In this document: piece by piece, positions 25,882-32,792 of the stretch | How positions within the stretch are numbered: the stretch's first letter is position 1 | Layout: every line of letters begins with the position of its first letter | Assembly (NCBI GenBank): GCA_021296235.1 | Contig: JAGWAS010000022.1 | Coordinates: forward strand, 1-32,792 | DNA: 32,792 nt | Direction of reading: 5' to 3' | Source of the DNA: Paracoccaceae bacterium | Lineage (GTDB): Bacteria > Pseudomonadota > Alphaproteobacteria > Rhodobacterales > Rhodobacteraceae | Notes under the pieces: model-generated | What the model saw: the letters and a program-made list of their open reading frames with translations, nothing else | Databases searched by the model: none | What the model was told of the DNA's origin: nothing | Program-made: the position numbers and the translations under genes

Positions 25882-28695
25882 ATGAACCAGTCCGCCGTGG
25901 AATTGTCTCCCTTCGTTTCCGACGAAATCAGGAAAACGACCTGCTACATGTGCGCCTGCAGATGCGGGGTCGACGTCCATATGAGGGACGGCAGGATCCG
26001 GTACATTCAAGGCAACCGCGATCATCCCGTAAACAAGGGCGTTCTCTGCGCCAAGGGCTCCGCCGGCATGCTGCACCTTGAATCGCCGGCGCGCCTTTCC
26101 TCCCCTTTGCTGCGAACCGGACCGAGGGGCAGCGGCGAATTCCGCGAGATCGGCTGGGACGAAGCGATGAACACGGCCGAAAAATGGCTGGCCGAAACCC
26201 GGGCAAGGGATCCCAAGGGATTGGCCTTCTTCACGGGCAGGGATCAGAGCCAGGCGCTGACCGGGTGGTGGTCGCAGCAGTATGGAACCCCCAACCATTC
26301 GGCTCATGGCGGCTTCTGCTCCGTCAACATGGCTGCGGGGGGCATCTACTCCATCGGCGGTTCATTCTGGGAATTTGCGCAGCCGGATTGGGAACGCACC
26401 CGCCTGCTTCTGCTGTTCGGGGTCGCTGAGGATCACGATTCCAATCCGATCAAGCTTGGCTTGTCCGAGATGCGAAGAAACGGTGCGCACATCGTCTCCG
26501 TCAATCCGGTCCGCACCGGTTATTCAGCAATCGCCGATACTTGGCTGGGAATTCGGCCGGGAACGGATGGCCTGCTGATTCTTTCCCTGATCGGTGAACT
26601 CCTGCGCAACCGCAGGATCGATGCAGACGCGTTGAGGCAGCGAACCAATGCCGCATGGCTGATTGGTTGCACCCCGGGGCCCGATTGCGGCCTTTTCCTG
26701 CGGGATCGAAATGGCAAGCCACTTGTGCGCGACGCGGCAACCGGACAGATGGTTCCGTTTGACCAGCCAGGCACAGTTCCGGTCCTTGCCTCCGGCAAGC
26801 ATCCCAGCGATGGCCCAGCGGCAGCGACGGCGTTCGAACTCATGGCCTCAAAATACCTGGACAGTCAGTACGAGCCGGAGGCGGTTGCACAACAGACCGG
26901 CATATCGGCTGCCACCATTCGGGGCCTTGCGGCGGAAATCGCCCGCGTTGCATTCGACGAGGCATTTGAAATTGACGATCCATGGACCGATTTTCGCGGC
27001 ATCCGTCACAAGAAAACGCTTGCAAGGCCGGTCGCCGTCCATGCAATGCGCGGCATATCGGCCCATGCCAATGGATTCCAGACTTGCCGGGCGCTGCATC
27101 TTCTGCAGATGCTAATCGGCACCGTCGACTGTCCCGGCGGCACAAGGTTTAAGCCGCCGTACCCCAAGCCGGTCGAGGATCATCCGCGGCCCGGCAGGCC
27201 GGGCAAGGCCGGCGAAACCCTGACCGGACCGCCATTGGGTTATCCCCTTGGCCCCGAGGATCTGCTTATCGACGAACAGGGAGAGGCACTTCGGCTGGAC
27301 AAGGCGTTCTCATGGGAGGCACCACTTGCCGCCCACGGAAAGATGCATGCGGCGATTCCAAATGCAGCAATTGGCGATCCCTATCCCATCGACGTCATGT
27401 TCCTCTACATGGCCAACATGGCCTGGAACTCATCCATGAACACACCGGCGGCAATGGAAGCACTGGCTGCCCGCGACAGCAACGGTGAATACCGCATTCC
27501 CAAACTGATTGTTTCCGATGCGTTCTGGTCTGAGACCGTAGCCTTTGCTGATCTTGTCTTGCCCGACACCACATATCTCGAACGCCACGACTGCATTTCA
27601 CTGCTTGACCGGCCGATTGGGGAGCCAGATCTGATTGCCGATGCGATCCGGCATCCGGTCGTTGCACCGGACCGCAATGTCCGCCCATTTCAGGATGTGC
27701 TCATTGAGCTTGGCGCCAGGCTTGGCCTTCCGGGTTTTGTCGACGGTAAAGGGCGACCCAAATGGCGCGATTATGCACATTGCATGACGGCAAGGGAGGT
27801 CAGGCCCGGCGTGGGACCACTTGCCGGCTGGAGGGGTGCCGAAGGAAGCTGCGAAGGTCGGGGCGAACCCAATGACCAACAGTTGACCCGATATGTTGAA
27901 GCAGGCGGTTTCTGGACCGCGGAAATTCCGAAGGAGGCCAGGTATTTCAAGCATGTCAATTCAGCCTATCAGGATTGGGCGGTGAAGATTGGCCTGTTCG
28001 ACAGTCCGGCTCCATTCATGCTTCAAATCTACTCGGAGCCGCTGCGCCGTTTCCAGCTTGCAGCCGAAGGCCACGGAAATGTGATTCCCCCTGAAAGGCT
28101 GCGCAAACGCATTGCCGAGAACTTTGATCCCCTGCCAAGCTGGCTTCCGCTGCCGGACATGGACGCGGAGGAATATCCGCTGAGCGCGATTACGCAAAGG
28201 CCAATGGCCATGTACCATTCGTGGGGCTCACAGAATCCTTGGCTGCGCCAAATACACACGGAGAATTTCCTCTATGTTCCGGTTGCGGTCTGCGACCGTT
28301 TGCAGCTGGAAGACGGCGACTGGGCCAACGTGGAGTCACGGATCGGACGGGTGCGGGTGCGGATCAAACGGATGGAGGCGCTCAATCAGTCAACCGTCTG
28401 GACTTGGAATGCAATCGGCAAGCGTCGGGGGGCCTGGACCCTTGCCGAGGATGCGCCGGAGGCCACCAGGGGCTTCCTGCTCAATCACCTGATACCCGAC
28501 CGCGATCGGACCGATGCAATGTCGAATTCGGATCCGGTAACCGGGCAGGCGGCTTGGTTCGACCTGCGGGTGCGGATATCGAAGGCGGATGCGGAATCCG
28601 AATTTGCCGAGCCACTGGAATCCGTGCAGGCAGCCCCTCCGGGATTTCGCGGAAATCCGCAGGAACTCAAATACGGCAACGAATGGAACTCCTGA
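25882..28695 (+). CDS. soeA: Sulfite dehydrogenase molybdoprotein subunit SoeA
   Basis: This 937-residue bis-MGD enzyme of the DMSO reductase superfamily matches the SoeA type. SoeABC oxidises sulfite to sulfate on the cytoplasmic face and feeds electrons to the quinone pool. C21, C24, C28 and C56 (TTCYMCACRC and GVLCAKG) bind a [4Fe-4S] cluster. C146 in HGGFCSVNMAAGG aligns with the molybdenum-ligand position. GSFWEFAQPDWERTR and VAEDHDSNPIKLG are family blocks. There is no Tat signal, in keeping with a cytoplasmic enzyme. It is followed not by soeB but by trpC. Other respiratory molybdoenzymes of the group cannot be fully excluded, but the SoeB/SoeC-type partners support the call. Confidence 0.85.
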   Translation: MNQSAVELSPFVSDEIRKTTCYMCACRCGVDVHMRDGRIRYIQGNRDHPVNKGVLCAKGSAGMLHLESPARLSSPLLRTGPRGSGEFREIGWDEAMNTAEKWLAETRARDPKGLAFFTGRDQSQALTGWWSQQYGTPNHSAHGGFCSVNMAAGGIYSIGGSFWEFAQPDWERTRLLLLFGVAEDHDSNPIKLGLSEMRRNGAHIVSVNPVRTGYSAIADTWLGIRPGTDGLLILSLIGELLRNRRIDADALRQRTNAAWLIGCTPGPDCGLFLRDRNGKPLVRDAATGQMVPFDQPGTVPVLASGKHPSDGPAAATAFELMASKYLDSQYEPEAVAQQTGISAATIRGLAAEIARVAFDEAFEIDDPWTDFRGIRHKKTLARPVAVHAMRGISAHANGFQTCRALHLLQMLIGTVDCPGGTRFKPPYPKPVEDHPRPGRPGKAGETLTGPPLGYPLGPEDLLIDEQGEALRLDKAFSWEAPLAAHGKMHAAIPNAAIGDPYPIDVMFLYMANMAWNSSMNTPAAMEALAARDSNGEYRIPKLIVSDAFWSETVAFADLVLPDTTYLERHDCISLLDRPIGEPDLIADAIRHPVVAPDRNVRPFQDVLIELGARLGLPGFVDGKGRPKWRDYAHCMTAREVRPGVGPLAGWRGAEGSCEGRGEPNDQQLTRYVEAGGFWTAEIPKEARYFKHVNSAYQDWAVKIGLFDSPAPFMLQIYSEPLRRFQLAAEGHGNVIPPERLRKRIAENFDPLPSWLPLPDMDAEEYPLSAITQRPMAMYHSWGSQNPWLRQIHTENFLYVPVAVCDRLQLEDGDWANVESRIGRVRVRIKRMEALNQSTVWTWNAIGKRRGAWTLAEDAPEATRGFLLNHLIPDRDRTDAMSNSDPVTGQAAWFDLRVRISKADAESEFAEPLESVQAAPPGFRGNPQELKYGNEWNS

Positions 28696-28774
28696 CGAAA
28701 ATGAACCTGCAAGCGGGTCCACAGACTCTTCCGCCCTTGGGACCGACCTGCCCCGGACGGGAAGGCGGATTGCC

Positions 28775-29599
28775 ATGAGCAATGCACTTGTCAGGATATG
28801 CGACGACAAGCGCAGCCATGTTGCAACGCGGAAGGCGCAGATTGGGATCGCCGAGTTGGAGAGCCTGGCGAGGGATGCATCTGCGCCACGGGGGTTTCAT
28901 GGCGCCCTCACGGCCAAATACGACAACGGAGAATACGGCCTGATCGCCGAGTTCAAGAAGGGGTCGCCCAGCAGGGGGCTGATTCGCGGCGATGTGAATG
29001 CAAATGACATTGCCCGCGCCTACGAGCGCGGCGGTGCCGCCTGCATCTCCGTCCTCACCGACACACCGCATTTCCTTGGCAGTGATGCCGACCTTGAGGC
29101 AGCGCGCAAGGCGACGTCCAAACCGGTATTGCGCAAGGATTTCATGGTCGATGTCTGGCAGGTGGCAGAATCCAGGATGCTCGGCGCCGACTGCATTCTT
29201 GTCATCATTGCGGCACTTGACGATGTGCTTGCCGCTGAAATCGAAGCGGCTGCATTCGAATGGGGAATGGACGTCCTTGTCGAGGTTCACGACCGGTCGG
29301 AGCTTGACCGGGCCTTGAAGTTGCAATCAACATTGCTGGGCATCAACAACCGCGATCTCAAATCGCTGCGCACCAACCTGTCGACCACAATTGAACTGGC
29401 ACCGGCGGCGATTGCCTCCGGACGTCACATTGTTGCCGAAAGTGGCCTGCACAATCGTGAGGATCTGGCTTTGGCGTGGAATTCCGGGGCCCGCAGTTTC
29501 CTGATCGGGGAGTCGCTGATGCGCCAAGACGACCCGGAAGAGGCGGTCCGTCAGCTTCTATTCGGAGATGACGGCGAAAATCGGAAACCGGAAAAATGA
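28775..29599 (+). CDS. trpC: Indole-3-glycerol phosphate synthase TrpC
   Basis: This 274-residue TIM-barrel enzyme cyclises CdRP to indole-3-glycerol phosphate in tryptophan synthesis. Catalytic Glu and Lys lie in IAEFKKGSPSRGLI; VLRKDFMVDVWQVAESRML, LGINNRDLKSL, IVAESGL and FLIGESLM are the classic blocks, and all key residues are present. ATG 28775 has GGAAGG about 9 nt upstream; an open frame back to 28589 lies inside soeA. It sits 79 bp after soeA and overlaps soeB by ATGA, so it is embedded in the sulfite dehydrogenase operon with no other trp gene nearby. Confidence 0.95.
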   Translation: MSNALVRICDDKRSHVATRKAQIGIAELESLARDASAPRGFHGALTAKYDNGEYGLIAEFKKGSPSRGLIRGDVNANDIARAYERGGAACISVLTDTPHFLGSDADLEAARKATSKPVLRKDFMVDVWQVAESRMLGADCILVIIAALDDVLAAEIEAAAFEWGMDVLVEVHDRSELDRALKLQSTLLGINNRDLKSLRTNLSTTIELAPAAIASGRHIVAESGLHNREDLALAWNSGARSFLIGESLMRQDDPEEAVRQLLFGDDGENRKPEK

Positions 29600-30342
29600 C
29601 ATCACTTCCATCGAAAACCGAACGCAGCCTCGGTCTGGTCATCGATCTGGACATCTGCGTCGGTTGCCATGCCTGCGTCGTCAATTGCAAGGCGTGGAAC
29701 ACCGGCGGCTACGGTACGCCGCTGGCCGACAGCGATCCCTGGGGACCAAATCCCTCCGGCGCATGGTTGAATCGGGTTCATGCGTTTGAGGTCGGCGAGG
29801 GCAAGGATGCCGCCGTTGTTCACTTCCCGAAGAGCTGCCTGCACTGCGAAGACGCCCCCTGTGTCACCGTCTGCCCGACCGGCGCTTCCTTCAAACGCTC
29901 CGAAGATGGAATCGTCCTTGTTGACGAGTCCAAATGCATGGGGTGCGGCCTGTGCGCCTGGGCATGTCCCTACGGCGCCCGCGAGATGGATCCCTCAGCC
30001 GGCGTCATGAAGAAGTGCACCCTTTGCGTGGACCGGATTTACAACGAGAACATTCCTGAGGAGGATCGGGAGCCCGCCTGCGTCAGGACATGCCCGGCCA
30101 ATGCCCGCCATTTCGGTGATTTCGCCGATCCGGAATCGGAGGTTTCGCGACTTTCCCGCGAACGGGACGGCACCGATCTGATGCCCGAGCAGGAAACCCG
30201 ACCCACCAACAAGTATCTTCCTCCAATCGGGCGGAATGGCGCCGCGGTGATGGAGGCGGGTGGATGCGGAGCCCCCGAGGAAGGGCAGGTCGAACTGCAG
30301 GGAATCCTTGCTTGGGTCGATCGCACCCTAGAACGGATTTAA
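29596..30342 (+). CDS. soeB: Sulfite dehydrogenase iron-sulfur subunit SoeB
   Basis: This 248-residue protein belongs to the DmsB/NrfC-type four-cluster ferredoxin family and wires SoeA to the membrane subunit. Four Cys-rich stretches are seen: DICVGCHACVVNCKAW, CLHCEDAPCVTVCPTG, CMGCGLCAWACPYGA, and KCTLCVDRI paired with ACVRTCPANARHFGD. No Tat signal is present. It begins with ATG inside the trpC stop (ATGA), so translation is coupled to trpC, and is followed by soeC after 13 bp. Confidence 0.9.
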   Translation: MTSLPSKTERSLGLVIDLDICVGCHACVVNCKAWNTGGYGTPLADSDPWGPNPSGAWLNRVHAFEVGEGKDAAVVHFPKSCLHCEDAPCVTVCPTGASFKRSEDGIVLVDESKCMGCGLCAWACPYGAREMDPSAGVMKKCTLCVDRIYNENIPEEDREPACVRTCPANARHFGDFADPESEVSRLSRERDGTDLMPEQETRPTNKYLPPIGRNGAAVMEAGGCGAPEEGQVELQGILAWVDRTLERI

Positions 30343-30355
30343 GCCCGAGCGACCG

Positions 30356-31264
30356 ATGCATCCAGCTCTCTCGATCATCCTGTTCACCACACTTTCCGGC
30401 GCGGGACTGGGACTCGGCCTCTGGTTCGGCGTGGCATCTTACGGTGCAAACAATGCCGGAACGGTGATTGGAGCCGGAACCGCCATTCTACTTTCCTCCA
30501 TTGGCCTTGTCTGTTCGGTGTTTCACCTGCGCCGTCCGCTTCGGGCCTGGCGGGCACTGTCGCAATGGCGCTCATCCTGGCTGTCCCGAGAAGGGATATT
30601 GGCGCCGACTGCATTGTTTCTGCTCTTTGTCCAAGCCGGCGCCTTGTGGCTGGAATCGCCATTTGCACCTTGGTTGGGCTTGACTGCGGCATTACTTTGC
30701 CTCGCAGCAATCCTTGCCACCTCCATGATCTATGCCCAGATCAGGGCTGTTGCGGCATGGTGCACCCCGCTCACGCCGTTCCTGTTCATTGCCTTTGCCG
30801 CCGCCGCCGGCGCATTCCTCGCCTGTGCCGTGCCGGGAGTGCCCGTCTTTGGTTCGAAGGGTTTCGCCGTTGCGGCAATCGCCCTGAACATTGCTGCATG
30901 GATACTGCAATACTCATGGTGGAGAAGGCTTGATCGGGTTGGCACCGGAACGTCCACGCCGGAAACAGCAACCGGCTTGGGCCAAATGGGCCAAGTTCGC
31001 CTGCTTGAGCCGCCGCACACAGGCACAAACTATCTCCTGGACGAAATGGGATATGTCGTGGCCCGCCGGCACGCTGCGAAGCTGCGGTTGATTGCACTGA
31101 TCCTGGGATGCGGATTTGCGATCCTCCTGCTTGCCGTTGGGATTGCGGTCGGACATGTCCCGGCATTCGCGATATTCGCAGCACTGTTGCAGCTTGCCGG
31201 AACCGGAATTGCCCGCTGGCTTTTCTTTGCACAGGCTAGGCACGCAGTAACGCTTTATTACTGA
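30356..31264 (+). CDS. soeC: Sulfite dehydrogenase membrane anchor SoeC
   Basis: This 302-residue DmsC-type anchor carries roughly eight hydrophobic helices, for example ILFTTLSGAGLGLGLWFGVA, GTAILLSSIGLVCSVFHL and GCGFAILLLAVGIAVGHVPA. It would pass electrons from SoeB to quinone. LRRPLRAWRALSQWRSSWLS and the LLDEMGYVVARRHAAKLR block before the seventh helix are seen in roseobacter anchors. It is the last gene of the operon, converging on gltB with a hairpin-rich spacer between. Confidence 0.85.
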   Translation: MHPALSIILFTTLSGAGLGLGLWFGVASYGANNAGTVIGAGTAILLSSIGLVCSVFHLRRPLRAWRALSQWRSSWLSREGILAPTALFLLFVQAGALWLESPFAPWLGLTAALLCLAAILATSMIYAQIRAVAAWCTPLTPFLFIAFAAAAGAFLACAVPGVPVFGSKGFAVAAIALNIAAWILQYSWWRRLDRVGTGTSTPETATGLGQMGQVRLLEPPHTGTNYLLDEMGYVVARRHAAKLRLIALILGCGFAILLLAVGIAVGHVPAFAIFAALLQLAGTGIARWLFFAQARHAVTLYY

Positions 31265-31267
31265 CCT

Positions 31268-31328
31268 GATTCCGAGACGAATGGCGGCTCAGAACGGGCT
31301 CTGAAGCCGGAATCCCGCCGCCCGGCGG
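31268..31328. terminator. Nested hairpins between soeC and gltB
   Basis: GATTCCG (31268-31274) pairs with CGGAATC (31308-31314), enclosing GGCTCAGA (31286-31293) against TCTGAAGCC with one bulge. A separate CCGCC-GCCC-GGCGG stem lies at 31315-31328, just beyond the gltB stop. The place, between convergent genes, suits a bidirectional terminator. No T-run is visible on either strand. Confidence 0.4.
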
Positions 31329-31331
31329 CAC

Positions 31332-32792
31332 TCAGGCGGATTTTGCCTCTTGCATCTCCTCAAGCGGATGGGGAAGTCGCGAAATCATCTCTTTCGGGCA
31401 GATCTGCAGGAAATTGCTGCGCTCGCTTTCCCAATTGTCGAGAATTCTTGCCGCCTTAACGCTGTGCGTCTCTTCGGCATGCTGTTCTATCAGCGCCCTG
31501 CATTCCTCCTCCCAATGAGGCGACCCAAGTGGAACCGTCTTCAGCGTTGCCATGTTGAGGACAACGCCGGCCCTTCGGTCAGGATCGTGAAGATACGCCA
31601 TTCCGCCGGTCATCCCGGCACCGAAATTTGCGCCGATGGGACCCAGGATGACGGCAACACCGCCGGTCATGTACTCGCAGCCATTGGCACCACAACCCTC
31701 CACCACAACCTTGGCGCCGGAGTTTCGCACGCAGAAGCGTTCACCGGCCCTGCCGGCGGCGAAGAGATGACCGTCCGTCGCACCATAGAGAACCGTGTTG
31801 CCGACAATCATGTTGTCGGCTGCAACCAGCCGGGAGGCGAGCGGCGGGCGCAGAACAACCCTGCCACCCGACAATCCCTTGCCGACATAGTCGTTGGCGT
31901 CGCCGGATACTTCGAGCTTGAGGCCCCGCACCGCGAAAGCACCCAGGGACTGGCCGGCTGAGCCGGTGAGTTTCACGGTCAGATGATCCGGCTGCAACCG
32001 GTTGCGCATGCCGAATTTGCCGACAATTCGGGAGGAGGTGCGGGCACCAATCGTTCTGTCGGTGTTGCGAACCGAATATGACAGCTGCATTTTCTCACCG
32101 TGCTCGAAGAAGGGCTGTGCGTCGGCGAAGATTTCTTCGTCCAGGGTCGGCTGCACCTCGTTGCGGCGCCGTGCAGTGCAGTGCGTCAGTTCAGTGTTCT
32201 CCGAAACCTTCACGAGTAGCGGATTGAGGTCGAGATCATCAAGATAGTCGGCGCCGCGCGAAACCTGCGCCAGAAGTTCGGTCCTGCCTATGATCTCCTG
32301 AAGCGAGCGTGCGCCGATCGATGCCAGGATTTCCCGAACCTCCTGTGCATAGAAAGTGATCAGATTGACGACCTTCTCCGCAGTTCCGGTGAACCTCCCC
32401 CGCAAACGCTCGTCTTGGGTGCACACGCCGACCGGGCATGTGTTTGAATGGCATTGGCGGACCATGATGCAGCCCATTGAGACGAGAGCTGCAGTGCCGA
32501 TTCCGAATTCCTCGGCACCGAGAATGGCGGCAATCACGATGTCGCGGCCCGTCCGCAGTCCGCCGTCGGTGCGCAGCGTTACCCGATCGCGAAGATTGTT
32601 GATGGTCAGAACCTGGTGTGTTTCAGCCAACCCGATCTCCCAGGGAAGACCGGCATACTTGATTGATGTAGCCGGCGAAGCGCCGGTTCCGCCGTTATGG
32701 CCGGAAATCAGAATGACATCGGCCTTTGCCTTGGCGACACCTGACGCGATCGTCCCGATACCGGTGGAGGAAACCAGCTTGACCGTAACCTT
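31332..32792 (-). CDS. gltB: Glutamate synthase large subunit, C-terminal part (edge)
   Basis: These are 486 C-terminal residues of the large NADPH-GOGAT chain; the gene continues beyond 32792 in frame (KVTVKLVSSTG at the edge). The FMN/synthase domain is seen in SGHNGGTGASP and LRTDGGLRTGRDI, with the 3Fe-4S cluster Cys in CIMVRQCHSNTCPVGVC. The GXGXG beta-helix domain follows (GKGLSGGRVVLRPP, GNTVLYGATDGHLFAAGRAG, VVEGCGANGCEYMTGG). The enzyme turns glutamine and 2-oxoglutarate into two glutamates. gltD is not in view. The 3' end is intact. Confidence 0.97.
   Translation of the reverse strand, partial: KVTVKLVSSTGIGTIASGVAKAKADVILISGHNGGTGASPATSIKYAGLPWEIGLAETHQVLTINNLRDRVTLRTDGGLRTGRDIVIAAILGAEEFGIGTAALVSMGCIMVRQCHSNTCPVGVCTQDERLRGRFTGTAEKVVNLITFYAQEVREILASIGARSLQEIIGRTELLAQVSRGADYLDDLDLNPLLVKVSENTELTHCTARRRNEVQPTLDEEIFADAQPFFEHGEKMQLSYSVRNTDRTIGARTSSRIVGKFGMRNRLQPDHLTVKLTGSAGQSLGAFAVRGLKLEVSGDANDYVGKGLSGGRVVLRPPLASRLVAADNMIVGNTVLYGATDGHLFAAGRAGERFCVRNSGAKVVVEGCGANGCEYMTGGVAVILGPIGANFGAGMTGGMAYLHDPDRRAGVVLNMATLKTVPLGSPHWEEECRALIEQHAEETHSVKAARILDNWESERSNFLQICPKEMISRLPHPLEEMQEAKSA

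Noticed and set aside
28683-28778. 31-codon ORF between soeA and trpC overlapping trpC by ATGA
   Set aside because: It is the open tail of a longer antiphase shadow of soeA; no ribosome site or conserved sequence.

Overview
The window comes from an alphaproteobacterium that looks Rhodobacterales-like. I infer this from recall of family sequences, not from a search. The intact-length gyrB lacks the E. coli-type C-terminal insertion, the class A PBP follows the marine Rhodobacteraceae pattern, and a roseobacter-type soeABC sulfite dehydrogenase is present. The DNA is moderately GC-rich. Two decayed transposases and one frameshifted cell-wall gene show active gene decay.

Layout. 1-5608 is accessory DNA: a 5'-truncated IS1634-like transposase, a two-Calx-beta-domain autotransporter on the minus strand, and a decayed element whose single product joined a DruA/DUF4338 domain to an ISAs1-type DDE transposase. 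5864-7920 is a class A penicillin-binding protein broken by one frameshift in the glycosyltransferase domain. It is convergent with an orphan MlaC-family gene. 9029-11029 carries a RidA-like protein, a FemAB-like protein and a pterin carbinolamine dehydratase.

11485-15507 is an operon for a 2-oxoacid/acetoin dehydrogenase-type complex: E1 alpha, E1 beta, a lipoyl plus E3-binding subunit whose C-terminal half looks like a dead acyltransferase domain, a possible 52-residue ORF, and a lipoyl-less E2. No E3 is present. Next come a peroxiredoxin (minus), a ferredoxin-reductase-type flavoprotein, and rsmD. 19007-19606 is a single ORF fusing a BrnT-like toxin to a CopG/RHH-type antitoxin behind a palindromic candidate operator. 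20020-21975 is the NAD salvage pair pncA-pncB (minus). It is followed by a GNAT acetyltransferase (minus) and gyrB (plus).

25882-31264 encodes the SoeABC sulfite dehydrogenase, with trpC lying between soeA and soeB and overlapping soeB by ATGA. A hairpin-rich spacer separates it from the convergent C-terminal part of gltB, which runs off the right edge.

The items most worth a second look are the toxin-antitoxin fusion with its operator, the split E2 with a Protein X-like partner, trpC inside soeABC, the DruA-transposase fusion relic, and the PBP frameshift with its apparent repeat-mediated deletion. No CRISPR array, rRNA or convincing tRNA was seen.
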